From contig JAJDBS010000168.1 of NCBI GenBank assembly GCA_029261235.1, positions 1 to 61,597 on the forward strand: a DNA stretch of 61,597 nucleotides. The letters are read 5' to 3'. Source of the DNA: Nitrospirales bacterium. Lineage in GTDB: Bacteria; Nitrospirota; Nitrospiria; Nitrospirales; UBA8639. Shown here piece after piece: positions 8,912 to 18,648 of this stretch. The notes beneath the pieces were generated by a model. That model ran no database searches, had not been told where the DNA came from, and saw only the letters and a list, made by a program, of their open reading frames with translations. Made by a program: the position numbers and the translations under genes. How positions within the stretch are numbered: the stretch's first letter is position 1; each line of letters begins with the position of its first letter.

Positions 8912-9175
8912 ATGACTGATGATCTTCGTGAACAAATAAATGCTTTGGCCAACCAAATGAAGCATTTCCATGCCTCACTTGAGGTTAAAGCCAAAGAGAT
9001 GGAAATAGCTGGTGGAGATGAAGAGGTTATCACCAAGCTCATAAACGGAGCCGATGCCATGAAGGATAGTGCGAATATCTATTTATCCTGGGGCAGGCAT
9101 TTTGTAAATCTTTCAGAGGGTGGCGCATCGGAGGCAGATGAGGGTGAAGAAGATTCAGCAGATTTTCAATTTTGA
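8912..9175 (+). CDS. Small acidic helical protein, unknown function
   Basis: An 87-aa protein that I do not recognise. A predicted helix or coiled coil (residues about 3-40, LREQINALANQMKHFHAS) is followed by a mixed segment and a strongly acidic tail, SEADEGEEDSADFQF. AGGAGAGG lies 9-10 nt before the ATG, which supports translation. It stands alone between the operon terminator and tRNA-Asn. No signal peptide or metal motif is visible. Confidence 0.7.
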   Translation: MTDDLREQINALANQMKHFHASLEVKAKEMEIAGGDEEVITKLINGADAMKDSANIYLSWGRHFVNLSEGGASEADEGEEDSADFQF

Positions 9176-9270
9176 AGAATAAACATCAAAAACCTTACTG
9201 GGGTTCTTGAAGAAAAATTAAAGTCCGGCTAAAATCAACGAGAAGAAAAACTAAGCCAAAATATATTCGT

Positions 9271-9346
9271 TCCTCGGTAGCTCAGTTGGTAGAGCGTTCG
9301 GCTGTTAACCGAATGGTCGCAGGTTCGAGTCCTGCCCGGGGAGCCA
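9271..9346 (+). tRNA. tRNA-Asn (GTT)
   Basis: A complete 76-nt cloverleaf. The acceptor arms TCCTCGG and CCGGGGA pair with one G-T. The D arm has AGCTCAGTTGGTAGAGC. The anticodon stem TTCGG/CCGAA encloses CTGTTAA with anticodon GTT at 9304-9306. The T arm has GGTTCGAGTCC, and CCA is encoded in the DNA. A terminator follows within 10 nt. Confidence 0.97.
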
Positions 9347-9355
9347 CTTTCATAA

Positions 9356-9393
9356 AAGCCCCTTGAAAGATAGCTTTCAAGGGGCTTTCTCTA
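9356..9393 (+). terminator. Terminator after tRNA-Asn
   Basis: Arms AAGCCCCTTGAAAG (9356-9369) and CTTTCAAGGGGCTT (9374-9387) pair perfectly over 14 bp around a 4-nt loop, followed by TTCTCTAT. Confidence 0.9.
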
Positions 9394-9788
9394 TATTGGT
9401 GTTGAGATTGTGAAGCCCCCATCGTCCATGTTCTGTCGTGATTTCCTTATTCAGATTGAAAAAAAATAACATAATGGCTATGCGAGTTGACTCGGACCTT
9501 GGTCACGCCGTTTCACATTTATTTACCTCGTCCATTGAGAGTCGACTGTTTCGCGTGTTCTCGACGGTCTGTCCTTTGACGGATGGACGATGACACCATC
9601 CCGCGTAGGGGCCTAGACATTTTATCCGTGAAGTGTAGGATTATTTTTACTTATGAATTATTTATATGGCCGCATAGGTTTGGTGTGGGACGTCGTGTTC
9701 CCAGTATCCGCTTCTTTGTTTCATTAAATAATATCGGCTCCAAACGCTTGATTGATGCTGGGGATTTCGACGAGAGGAAGTAAGCCTG
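9394..9788. other. Intergenic stretch with nothing recognised
   Basis: About 400 bases between the tRNA terminator and the first recognisable codons of the decayed cyclase gene. No open frame here looks like a known family. It may include the lost upstream region of that gene. Confidence 0.5.
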
Positions 9789-11499
9789 ATGATTATGGCG
9801 AAGTTCAATGCCGTGTTGGTGTCGGTCTTTCTGATCGGCCAGTTGCTCGTCGGCTTCACGTCCCACAACTTGCTCCACAACAACGCCAGAATCGAAGTGG
9901 TTATCCATGCGAGGATGATGATGGAGGAGGACCTGTCCATCCGTGGTTACACCGTCTGTGAAATCAAGCCGCTCCTCGCCACACAGCTCGAAAGGAAGTT
10001 TCTCCTTCAAAGCGTGCCTACCTAGGCCGCAATCGAAAATTTTCTCACCCACCAGAAAAAAAAATCCCGAAGACATGTATTAGGAAGGAACGCTCAACCC
10101 CACGAATCCGTGTGACAAAGCCACGGACTGGGAGAGTGACAGCATCATGCGGTTCCGTAACGATCCGAAGGTGAAACAGATCGTAAGCAAGCGCGAGGCA
10201 CCCACCGTCACGTCTCTCTAACTTGCACGCCCTATCCAGATCACCAACGAAGGCAGCCTCCCCCCCCCCAGTACGATCGACAGAGACTCGGGCACGATGA
10301 TCAAGCTGTATGGGACTACCAACGGGTTTGGCAGGAAGCTCAACGAGATCGTTGGGAGTCAGATTGTGAGCGTACGGCTCTCGTTACCTTTGGCGAAGAC
10401 GAAGCAGGCATCTATAACCTTCATCGCTTCGCTGGTCGCGATCTTTGCGGCGCTCTTCGTGCTGATCAATCTAATGCTACGCCAGATGTTTCTCCAGCGC
10501 GTGAAAGCGATGGCGGAGATCGCCAACAAGGTCAGCAGGGCAAGCTAGACGTCCATGAGTTTGCCACCGATGGCAAGGATAAAATCGCCGAGCTTTCCCA
10601 GTCCTTCAGTCGTATGCGCAAGAGCCTCGAGAAGGCTGGAAGATGCTCAGCGACTAAGGCCAAGGGGGGTAGGGGCAAACTCTGGAGCAAAATACACTGC
10701 ATCTGATTTTACAACGTCTTATTCTTGAAGATCATAAGCTTCTCCAAGCTTTCGGTAGAACGCCAAATGGCCGTGCACGAACACTTCAACATTCTTATTG
10801 ACGAAGGCCCGTCGAATCTCACGTTCGACGAGTGCATCACGTTGGATGCTGGCGTTGGCATGGTGACCTGCAACTTGGGAATCCGGAGGAGATCATGCCC
10901 GTGGCTATCAGTCTGTGCGAGGCCTTCCGCAGTCACGCCGAAACCCCAAACGCTTACCATATGTCCGACTGGGGATTAACCTGGGCTCGGTAAAGAGCGT
11001 GGAGCTTCAGGGCGAGAAGTATGTTATCGGTGACGGGATCAACGTCGCACAACGAATCATGGACTTCGCCAAACCCAACCAGCTGCTCATCTCGCGATCA
11101 TTCTACGAAGTGGTGAGCTGTGTCTCGGAGTACGACTCAACGATGTTCAATTATCTCGGGATCCACGCGGACAAGCACGTGCGCCAGCACGCGGTCTACG
11201 AGATCGTGCCCGAAGGCAAGGCCAATAGCGAAGTAGCGACTGCGAAGACGCCCACGAATCAGATAAGCCCCACTCCGGCTGGAGGCCTAGCACCTGGTGC
11301 TCTACTCGAAGAAACACCGCTGGTTCAGGCGGCCAATCAACTGGCCAACTACATCGGCCCACTAGCGCCCATCCTTGTGAAGAAGGCGGTCAAGGCGGCC
11401 AGGAGCCTCGACCACCTCTACCATGTGCTGGCAGATGACGTTCTATCTACCGAAGAGCAGAAGCGTCAGTTCCTCGACTCCCGCCAAACCATTTATTGA
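9789..11499 (+). pseudogene. Decayed heme-sensor (DUF3365)-HAMP-class III nucleotidyl cyclase
   Basis: Segments in different frames line up as one former gene. The first (9789-10025) has a membrane helix then the sensor start HARMMMEEDLSIRGYTV and FLLQSVPT, where a TAG stops it. Translation past that stop gives NPCDKATDWESDSIMRFRND (another frame), then TNGFGRKLNEIVGSQIVSV, a second membrane helix and a HAMP-like MFLQRVKAMAEIANKVS, again stopped. The cyclase part resumes near 10725 (ISFSKLSVERQMAVHEH) and, in a shifted frame from about 10950, continues with RLGINLGSVKSV, VIGDGINVAQRIMDFAKP and DKHVRQHAVYEI. At least three stops or frameshifts are visible. The heme-binding CxxCH expected before TNGFG is gone; the site reads GSLPPPS. 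An intact product is not possible. The last 120 codons remain open. Confidence 0.85.
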
Positions 11500-11511
11500 A
11501 AGCACCAAACC

Positions 11512-12301
11512 ATGAAAATCCACGTTTGGGGGACACATGGGTAGGATTTACTGGTAAAAGGACCAGCCGGATCAACCATCAGTCGAAGTGCGGGGTTTCT
11601 CGTCAATGACGAACTCATGGTCGATGCCAGCACGGTGGCTTCTGGTCTAGCGTTAGAAGAACAACAACGGGTTAAGCATATTGTCCTGGCACATCTCCAT
11701 CATGATCACATCAAAGGCATTCCGCCGCTCGTCGACAATCTGACGGTAGGGTAGACACCAAATAACGGTAGCAAGCTTACTATAGGTGCTTAAGGGGCTA
11801 CAAAAGCATGTCTTTAACGACAGGGTCTTTCCGAATTTCTTCAATCTCCAGGGTGCACCGCATTCAGTTTTACGAGCGCAGAGCCTCGAAGCGCATAAAG
11901 AAGTTTCAGTGTCTGGTGGGGGCAGCGTGATGCCCATACCAGTCAATCATGCGGTTGAAGCCGTGGGCTTTGTCATTCGAGATGAGTCGACGGCATGGAT
12001 CTATAGTGGTGATACGCATCATACCGAAGGAATTTGGCAAGTGGCTGCTCGCACCCCTAACCTTAAAGGGGTGTTTATTGAAGTCTCTTTTCCGAATTCC
12101 ATGTTAGACAAAGCGATACAAAGTAAACACGTCACACCAAAACGACTTGCCAAGGAATATCGGAAAATAGGTAAGCCCGACCTGCCCCTCTTTGTCTCTC
12201 ACATCAAACCCACCGTGCAACAACAAATCATGCATGAAATGGCGCAACGAGATATTCCAGATGTTACCATCCTCCAAGAAGGCCAAACGCTGAAAATTTA
12301 A
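11512..12301 (+). pseudogene. Decayed cyclic-nucleotide phosphodiesterase (metallo-beta-lactamase fold)
   Basis: A degraded paralogue of the intact gene at 27440-28231. Frame 1 starts MKIHVWGTHG and hits TAG at 11542 where the intact copy has Ser; it then reads AGSTISRSAGFLVNDELMV and LAHLHHDHIKGIPPL and meets TAG again at 11752. After a frameshift the second half is open from 11786 (FNDRVFPNFFNLQG, GFVIRDESTAWIYSGDTHH, LKGVFIEVSFPNSMLDKAI) to the stop at 12301. The metal-binding HLHHDH is in the first part and the SGDTHH site in the second, so neither fragment can form a whole active site. It lies 13 nt after the decayed cyclase gene, as one former operon. Confidence 0.88.
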
Positions 12302-12700
12302 TTGCCTATTGTTGCACTCTTCAAGACACACCAATGAAGCAAGCCTGACAGCTCTCTTGCGGTCGATAAGTTATTTGCCGTGGATTGTTAGAAAGGATCT
12401 AGCCGAACAGGAAGATTGTGTGTTTAGGTAAATACGCATTGAAGGGGGAGAGAATCCAGGGAGGGATATGTTGAGTCTGGCTTGCGAATGTTGTTCGCCC
12501 CCCTCAGTTCTGAAGGCAGGTCGTAAGGGCCATTGTGTCGTAAATTAATCGTCACACTGACGAGCTTGGGAGACGCAATCCAAAAAGCTTGAACGTCATG
12601 CTGCTCATATCAGATGCGCTTGAGAGGTTTGTTTCGTCGTCGTGTGTGCAGGAGGGAATTTCAAGACTGAGATCGAACGCCCATTTTCGCGAGATGTTGG
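12302..12700. other. Intergenic stretch; holds one copy of a short dispersed repeat
   Basis: No gene recognised between the decayed phosphodiesterase and the convergent OmpA-like gene. The segment TGAAGCAAGCCTGACAGCT (12335-12353) recurs with one change at 38729-38747. No clear terminator is seen. Confidence 0.5.
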
Positions 12701-14395
12701 TCATCGGACCATCACTTCCACTCGGCGGTTCAAAGGCTCGGAAACTCCGTCGGGGGTTTTCGCCAACAGGTTATTTTCGCCATGTCCCGATAGCTGTATC
12801 ACCTGAGGGTCTACACCACTGGCCACGATGGCGTCACGAACAACTTTGGCCCGTTCCAGAGATAATCTGGCATTATACGTCTCATTGGCCACTCGATCCG
12901 TGTGACCAATGATCTCGATATCGGGCACCTCTCTTTCAGCAATAGCTGAAAGAATGTGTGGAAACTGTTGCCTGGAATCCTCGGAGAGTTCGGTCGTTTC
13001 CGTTTCGAAATAGAGGATAAATTTGAGCGGAGCTTCCGGTTCAGCTTCCATGGTCCTCTCGAATATTTCGTCAATCTTCTCCCTCTCGACCTTGAATGAC
13101 CTACCAGGAGCTTCGCCCACATGGTGAATGCCTACAGCCTGATTAGGTGTATCAAGAACTTGCGTCCCTTGCGCATTGGTTATCTGAATCTGACCCACGG
13201 AACCGTCAGGGTTGTCGAGGAGGATAAAAATATTCTTGGCGATAAATGTTGTCATTGAAACCTGTTCCTCCTGAACCGACCATCCATCACTTACCTGAAA
13301 CGTCACAATCGTGGTGCCGGCTTGTTCCGCAGTAGGGGTGAAGGTAAATTCCCCAGTTGCCTGATTCAGAGTACTATTCGGTGGCAGTGAGGGAACCGAA
13401 AGCGTGAGTTCGGCATCTTCAGGATCGGTGGCAGTCAATAAGAGGTTCAAGGTGTTCCCTAACTGAATCTGTTGATTGCCAATTGGGTTGAGGAGGGGCG
13501 GCTGATTAGGATGGACACGGGCTGTCGGAGAGACGTTGCTATTGACCCCGTTTATTGTTTGGATGGTTGTCACGTGGTCATCCTGACGGAGAGGAGCCAG
13601 TTCCGTAATCTGCCATCCCCCCTGAGAGTCCGCTTGTACCAGTGCACCCTGGAGCAGTCCGTTCACCAATAGTTGCACCTTTGCCTCGGACTGAGCGTTA
13701 CCACGGACGACCGTGTCGCCCTCAAGTAGGCCGCTGGTCACCCTTGGTGGGGCCGGCTGAACCGTCAAGGTCAGCGGGGTTGATTGAATCGCTGCGCGGC
13801 TGGCTTGGATCTTCACTCTTCCAACCGCGACCCCCGTGGCCAGCCCGCTCAGCTCGATCCTCGCAATTGCCGCATCATCAGTATTCCACGACACTCCCAC
13901 CAAGGGTTCTTCTACTCGCCCATTAGAGAACATTCCCTTGGCCGAGAAGTGACGGGCCTGACCTTGCTCTATCGTTGTGTCAGATGAAGGCCCGATGGTG
14001 ATCTGAGTAAGGACGGCAGGTTCCACCACGACGATGGAGGAGAAAGGACTTTCCAAGCCGGCAGAGGATTGAGTGGCAGCAACGTCCTGGTCTGCTTCCA
14101 TAGGAGGAACCTCGATGACAAAGGTTCCCTTTTCTGTTGTGATCCCCGAGGCCACCTGCTTTCTGTCCAGGAACACCTTCACCATCGCTTTCGGAATGGC
14201 GGTACCCGTCACGTCGGTTGTCCCTTCTATAAGGGAGGGACGTAACACCGGGGGAGTCGGCGGATCTGGGACGATCGCCATTTCTTGAGGGCTGGAGGTG
14301 GTGCAGCCGCCGAGAATAAGCAGTGAGAACAATACACACTTGGGCAGAAGGTTTCCCGGAATTCGATTGATCAAGTGGATGCAAGCCGACAGCAT
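12701..14395 (-). CDS. Lipoprotein with Ig-like repeats and C-terminal OmpA domain
   Basis: Outer-membrane-type lipoprotein of about 564 aa from the ATG at 14395, which has AAAGGA eight bases upstream. Longer in-frame starts would overlap fecR-like upstream sequence and bury the signal peptide. The lipobox is LLILGGC. Domains in order: carboxypeptidase-like/Ig repeat (IEGTTDVTGTAIPKAMVKV), a bacterial Ig-2-like repeat (SSDTTIEQGQARHFSAKG), another Ig-like repeat, a cadherin-like or He-PIG repeat (NPIGNQQIQLGNTLNL to GTTIVTFQVSDGW), then an OmpA peptidoglycan-binding domain (IIGHTDRVANETYNARLSLERA, LNRRVEVMVR). It is third in an operon-like set with a CHASE2 cyclase and a FecR protein. Confidence 0.88.
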   Translation of the reverse strand: MLSACIHLINRIPGNLLPKCVLFSLLILGGCTTSSPQEMAIVPDPPTPPVLRPSLIEGTTDVTGTAIPKAMVKVFLDRKQVASGITTEKGTFVIEVPPMEADQDVAATQSSAGLESPFSSIVVVEPAVLTQITIGPSSDTTIEQGQARHFSAKGMFSNGRVEEPLVGVSWNTDDAAIARIELSGLATGVAVGRVKIQASRAAIQSTPLTLTVQPAPPRVTSGLLEGDTVVRGNAQSEAKVQLLVNGLLQGALVQADSQGGWQITELAPLRQDDHVTTIQTINGVNSNVSPTARVHPNQPPLLNPIGNQQIQLGNTLNLLLTATDPEDAELTLSVPSLPPNSTLNQATGEFTFTPTAEQAGTTIVTFQVSDGWSVQEEQVSMTTFIAKNIFILLDNPDGSVGQIQITNAQGTQVLDTPNQAVGIHHVGEAPGRSFKVEREKIDEIFERTMEAEPEAPLKFILYFETETTELSEDSRQQFPHILSAIAEREVPDIEIIGHTDRVANETYNARLSLERAKVVRDAIVASGVDPQVIQLSGHGENNLLAKTPDGVSEPLNRRVEVMVR

Positions 14396-14444
14396 GGTGT
14401 TCCTTTGACAAAAAACCTCATCAAGCAGTGTGTTTTTCTGCATT

Positions 14445-14954
14445 CTATGGTTGATGGTCTGCATCGTCTTCATCAATTTGAACCAGGAATCGAGTGCCTC
14501 GTATACCAATAGTGGCCACTGGAGTTTTCACGGAGACCGATTCAGGGGATAGCTTGGCCATTAACCCAGACAGGTAGAGAAGGGTACCCCGCGTAATCCT
14601 TGTGACGAATGAGAATTCTCGAGTTCCAGGCTTAAACGTAAATTCATCCACCGTGATTCGGCTATTAGGGCCAAGAGATAATCTTGTATTGTCCTTAAAC
14701 GTCACGCCCAAAGAACCATCCTCGGCGGTTTCAATCACGTCATGCTGAAGCAACGCATCCCCTGGTTTGGCAAGGCTCCGTTGTCCATCTCTGTTGATGA
14801 AGGTGTTCCCGTTGGCAACTTTAACAATGCCAATCGCGCCTTCATTGCCAAGAACGACTCCTGCAGGAACCAGCAAGACGAGGAGAACGATCACACCGAC
14901 CCTCCATATGCTCGCCTTCCCTTTACTCATCAATACCCAATGGAACATTCTCAA
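14445..14954 (-). CDS. FecR-domain protein with signal peptide
   Basis: A 169-aa exported protein. The first in-frame start (14954) is TTG; ATGs at 14948 and 14930 (MSKGKASIW) are more plausible. A hydrophobic signal segment (VGVIVLLVLLVPAGVVLG) is followed by a FecR domain: GDALLQHDVIETAEDGSLGVTF, NTRLSLGPNSRITVDEF, TPVATIGIRGTRFLV. Such stand-alone FecR proteins are common in Nitrospira and cyanobacteria beside CHASE2 cyclases and OmpA proteins and are distinct from the anti-sigma FecR of iron uptake. The OmpA-like lipoprotein starts 49 nt downstream, so the two are probably co-transcribed. Confidence 0.87.
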   Translation of the reverse strand: MRMFHWVLMSKGKASIWRVGVIVLLVLLVPAGVVLGNEGAIGIVKVANGNTFINRDGQRSLAKPGDALLQHDVIETAEDGSLGVTFKDNTRLSLGPNSRITVDEFTFKPGTREFSFVTRITRGTLLYLSGLMAKLSPESVSVKTPVATIGIRGTRFLVQIDEDDADHQP

Positions 14955-15246
14955 TTATTCAGACCCCGATCCTAGCTCATCATATTCACAAAGAGGCACC
15001 TAACATACCAGAGGCTTTTACCTCGGATGTTTCTTATGTCAGTATTTCAACTACCCATGTTGCAAAAGAATGAGGGTTTTTTTTGAAAGAGTAACATAAG
15101 CTGCAAATAAAATATCCATCAGTCAGGTGTTCTTGTTTCTTAATCAAATGAGAGCTATTTTTTCATCCACTCATACGGGAGGATCGTAGGCTGAGGAGTC
15201 CGCCCCCCAAAAAACAATGGCTTCTTTTGATGCGGTTCTCATCAAA

Positions 15247-17517
15247 CTATTTGCTCGTGGCCACAAACACGCCATCCCACTCCAAGGGCGGTGGTTGATG
15301 CCGATAGTGGGCAATACGTGTGGTGTAGAGCATGTACAGTTCACTCGGCGCATGAGGATTGATCCGACAGCTATCTAAAAAAGTTTCCGCCTGGGACCAT
15401 TGCTGAAGACGATAGGCGGAAAGCATGGCCGCATGAGCCTCGGCCAAGGCCTGAAAGTGTGAATCCTGAGCAAGCGCTTCGTCACCAAGCACCCCAAAAA
15501 TTCTAGCCGAATCCTCTTTGCCCTTAAGGAGGACTCGGTCTACTTCCAAGAGGGCAAAACGATCGCGGATGAGATCAGCCGTTCGGGAACCGACAACGAT
15601 ACTGACTCCATACACTTTCGATTGGCCTTCTAGGCGAGAGGCAATATTCACGGAATCCCCCAACACCGAGTAATTAAAGCGTTGCTCAGACCCGAGGTTG
15701 CCAACGACACAGGACCCCGTATTAATTCCAATGCCAATCTTGAGAGAGAAGACCGGCGTATCGCTAGCAAGGGCCTCTGCTTCTTGTGCCTTATTAAGAA
15801 GATCGAGCTTCTTCAGCATGTCCAGCGCCGCGGCACAAGCATGGGCGGCGTGATCAGCATCATCGAAAGGGGCATTCCAAAAAGCCATGATGGTATCACC
15901 CATGTACTTATCGACGGTCCCATCATGGACCAGGATGGCCTCGGTCAACCGCGTAAACAGACGATTAATGAGTTGGGTCAACGCCTGCGGGTCGGACTGG
16001 AACCGCTCAGAAATGCTGGTAAAATCTCGCACATCACAAAAGAGGAGGGTCATCTCCTTCGTCTCTCCACCAAGTTTCAAATGACCAGGTTGGCGGGTCA
16101 GCTTTTCCACCAGCATGGGCGACACATAGCGGCTGAACGCAATTCGAATGTGTTGCCGGGTGTGTTCCTCGCGAACGTAGTTCAGAAAACTCAGGACACT
16201 ATAGAGACCGAAGAGCCCTATCGCGCCAAAGGTCACGTCAATGAGCACGCCATGGTTCGTATACCAATACCAGGAGGTGGCCAGCAGACCAACTGCGACC
16301 AATGCACTGATCAGTAACGTACCGACGGCACCAAAAAAGGGGACCACCAAAATAACGAACAAGCCCAACACCAACGTTGTCAGCAGTTCCTGAACCATGG
16401 CCAAATGTGAGCGAGTCAGGAAAGATTGGGTCAACATCATGTCGAGGATTTGTGCATGGACCTCGACCCCGGGAAGCGAGCCATGGATGGGAGTGACGTG
16501 AATATCGCCCAGCCCAACAGCGGAGGTTCCGATAAGGACGATCTTTCCAGTCAGATTTTGAGCGGAGATTGTCCCATCCAGGACGTCCGCTGCAGAAAAA
16601 AAACGATTCCAATTGGGTTCGGCATAATGAACCCACATGCGCCCAAGCCGATCGGTGGGAATCCGAATCTGTGAGAGAGCCACACTCTCTATTCCGGCAT
16701 GGTTCGTATAAACCGAAAGGTTCAATTCTTTAGTTGCAACACGCAGGAGTTCGAGGCTCAGAGTCGGCAAGACATCCGATCCGACACGCAGCAAAGCAGG
16801 AACCCTCCGGACGACACCGTCTGGCTCGGGGGTGAGTGAAATGATCCCGTGCCCGGACGCCGCATGCTCTAATACCGGGATTGTACGGAGTAAGCCTTGG
16901 AACGATGGAAGGTGAGCTTGTGGATCTGTGCCAATCTCAACAATGGGCGGCTTTCTGGGTGGTTGACCATGATCCGTAGGGCTGGGGGTTGATAAGCCAC
17001 TACCTGAGACGACCACAGAGTGGTTCTTGAAAGTATCAGCAAACAGCACATCATGGTCGGGCATCGTCCGTAGTCGATTCCTCGTCTGCTCATCCAACCC
17101 AAGGATTTCCTCAGCAAGTCGTGGTGGGGACGTTCGATCTGGCTCGGCGAACACGATATCGAACGCGACCGCCTCGACACCGGCCTCGAAGAGGTTCGTG
17201 ACTAATTGAGCTAACAGCGTTCGAGGCCAAGGCCATTGGCCATGTCGGGCAAGGCTCGGCTCATCCACATCGACCACAAGAATGTTGCTGGGTAGGGAGG
17301 GCCTGGGTTGAATCGTTTGGTAATAATCAAAGACGTTGAGGCGAAGGGAGGAGACGGGAGGAGGATCCCAGACACGAACGACGAGCAAGCCCAACAACAG
17401 GACAATACCTATGGCACGCGGCTGCCCTAACAATCGAAGGAACCAGCTGCCTGTTCCAGAGCCAGGGGCCTGCCATAGATTTTTTCGTGGAAGGAGACGA
17501 AATCCTCCGTCCAACAT
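15247..17517 (-). CDS. CHASE2-domain adenylate/guanylate cyclase
   Basis: Membrane-bound class III cyclase of about 756 aa. The ATG at 17517 (MLDGGFRLLPRKN) follows AGG; an in-frame TTG at 17556 would add 13 residues. One N-terminal membrane helix (AIGIVLLLGLLVV) precedes a large periplasmic CHASE2 domain (LRLNVFDYYQTIQPRP, VVDVDEPSLARHGQWPWPR, GKIVLIGTSAVGLGD). Three membrane helices and the cytoplasmic cyclase domain follow. Its active site is canonical: metal Asp residues in LLFCDVRDFTS, DKYMGD with the purine-selecting Lys, and SVLGDSVNIASRLEG. A TPR-like tail (ALAEAHAAMLSAYRLQQW) ends it. The Lys/Asp pair favours ATP as substrate by family knowledge. It is first in a set with FecR and OmpA proteins 293 nt downstream. 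Confidence 0.92.
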   Translation of the reverse strand: MLDGGFRLLPRKNLWQAPGSGTGSWFLRLLGQPRAIGIVLLLGLLVVRVWDPPPVSSLRLNVFDYYQTIQPRPSLPSNILVVDVDEPSLARHGQWPWPRTLLAQLVTNLFEAGVEAVAFDIVFAEPDRTSPPRLAEEILGLDEQTRNRLRTMPDHDVLFADTFKNHSVVVSGSGLSTPSPTDHGQPPRKPPIVEIGTDPQAHLPSFQGLLRTIPVLEHAASGHGIISLTPEPDGVVRRVPALLRVGSDVLPTLSLELLRVATKELNLSVYTNHAGIESVALSQIRIPTDRLGRMWVHYAEPNWNRFFSAADVLDGTISAQNLTGKIVLIGTSAVGLGDIHVTPIHGSLPGVEVHAQILDMMLTQSFLTRSHLAMVQELLTTLVLGLFVILVVPFFGAVGTLLISALVAVGLLATSWYWYTNHGVLIDVTFGAIGLFGLYSVLSFLNYVREEHTRQHIRIAFSRYVSPMLVEKLTRQPGHLKLGGETKEMTLLFCDVRDFTSISERFQSDPQALTQLINRLFTRLTEAILVHDGTVDKYMGDTIMAFWNAPFDDADHAAHACAAALDMLKKLDLLNKAQEAEALASDTPVFSLKIGIGINTGSCVVGNLGSEQRFNYSVLGDSVNIASRLEGQSKVYGVSIVVGSRTADLIRDRFALLEVDRVLLKGKEDSARIFGVLGDEALAQDSHFQALAEAHAAMLSAYRLQQWSQAETFLDSCRINPHAPSELYMLYTTRIAHYRHQPPPLEWDGVFVATSK

Positions 17518-17750
17518 CCTGGGCCTAATTCCCAAGGCCGTGCCGCTCAGGATCAATCGTTTGCTTCACCCCTAAACCTCCGTATCAGATGGGAACCTGC
17601 ACCGATTCATTCAACAGACGGTATTGAAGAGGCCATCATTGACACCATAGCAACGTCGTCACGACCTTCGCACGTGACCACACACCCTTATGTAATGGTG
17701 CTGGTGAATAATTCGCGTTGAATCGCCAAAAATCGTCGTTATTGCACAGA

Positions 17751-17870
17751 GGGAACGTTCAAAAAGTTCGTCCAGCAAGGCCGTAGCTATCTTGGTGCGT
17801 GGAGCGTAGATGAAAATCGTGAGCATGAAAAATGGCGAGAACGTCGCTGCTGGCTTTGTTCAACATTCCC
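17751..17870 (-). repeat. Nitrospira-type intergenic repeat, copy 1
   Basis: Read on the minus strand it begins GGGAATGTTGAACAAAGCC and contains AGCAGCGACGTTCTCGCC, a central region with ACGCTCCACGC, GGCCTTGCTGG and CTTTTTGAACGTTCCC. The same order occurs at 45816-45936 on the plus strand. The outer ends are complementary, so the unit can fold into a long imperfect hairpin. It has no coding potential. Confidence 0.75.
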
Positions 17871-17970
17871 AAGCGTAACAGGGTTTACGTGGAAAATTAC
17901 GCAAGAAAAAACTGACGAAGGCAGGGCGAAGGAGGAAAGCGAAAGATGGCAGGTAAGATCTTGTAGGCCG

Positions 17971-18357
17971 TCAAGGCACCAACGTCGTCACTTGGCCGGG
18001 AACCGTTATCTGGATCACGCCGCCCCAGGTACACATGCACTTGGACGTATTATTGAGCGCCGGCATGTTGCCGATCAGTAAGGTAGGAGAGCCAGGCGCC
18101 CAGGGCGCAGGGATCACCGGGAGACAGGGCATGGGCGTCAGGACCCCAAGGGCGGCGGTTGTCGCTGCGGCCACCGTGGGATTGGCAATGGACGTGCACA
18201 TGGCGAAAGGGGGGATATTCACGATGGGCTTGTTATCCATAATCGTGGCAGCAGGAGTACCGACAAGGGTCTTGTTCTGCGGCAACACGATCAACGAACT
18301 GGGAGCCACCCCAAAACTACACATCATCATGGTACCGGCCGTTACGAGTTGCCCCAT
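17971..18357 (-). CDS. DUF4280 PAAR-like protein of a type VI secretion island
   Basis: A 128-aa protein with the DUF4280 hallmarks MMCSFGVAPSSLIVLP, IMDNKPIVNIPPFAMC, TPMPCLPV and the closing CMCTWGGVIQITVPGQ. The regularly placed Cys residues and glycine/proline-rich beta structure resemble PAAR spike tips. Members of this family sit on VgrG or phage-tail spikes and load toxins. AAGGAGG lies just before the ATG. It is the last gene of the VgrG island, separated from the putative effector by a reverse transcriptase remnant. Confidence 0.85.
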   Translation of the reverse strand: MGQLVTAGTMMMCSFGVAPSSLIVLPQNKTLVGTPAATIMDNKPIVNIPPFAMCTSIANPTVAAATTAALGVLTPMPCLPVIPAPWAPGSPTLLIGNMPALNNTSKCMCTWGGVIQITVPGQVTTLVP

Positions 18358-18648
18358 AGAGCCTCCTTCATTGCCCCGGTCATAACTTCCTCATGTCCAT
18401 TTTTTTTGGCTCGCCTCATTCTTGTCCAGACCGAGAAATGGCTGGAGTATGTCGAATGACGGTTTCGCAACAACCAGATGAATTTCTAGCGCTATTATCC
18501 TGGCCATACATAGTTCACATCTCGCTTTATTAACGGACTCAGCGCAACGTCCGCATTATATCCGTGCAGTTCTACCAAACCAAGACCGAGTTTCCTTGGC
18601 AGACGAAGACGGGATCTCCGTCATTATCAATCAGATGATGGCCGCATA

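Noticed and set aside
9583..10076. Overlapping frames on both strands before and inside the decayed cyclase
   Set aside because: Only the frame starting at 9789 resembles a known sensor domain; the others have no family features and are shadows.
11786..12301. The second half of the decayed phosphodiesterase as a functional shorter gene
   Set aside because: It lacks the HxHxDH metal site that lies before the frameshift, starts with a GTG without a ribosome site, and matches only the C-terminal part of the intact paralogue.
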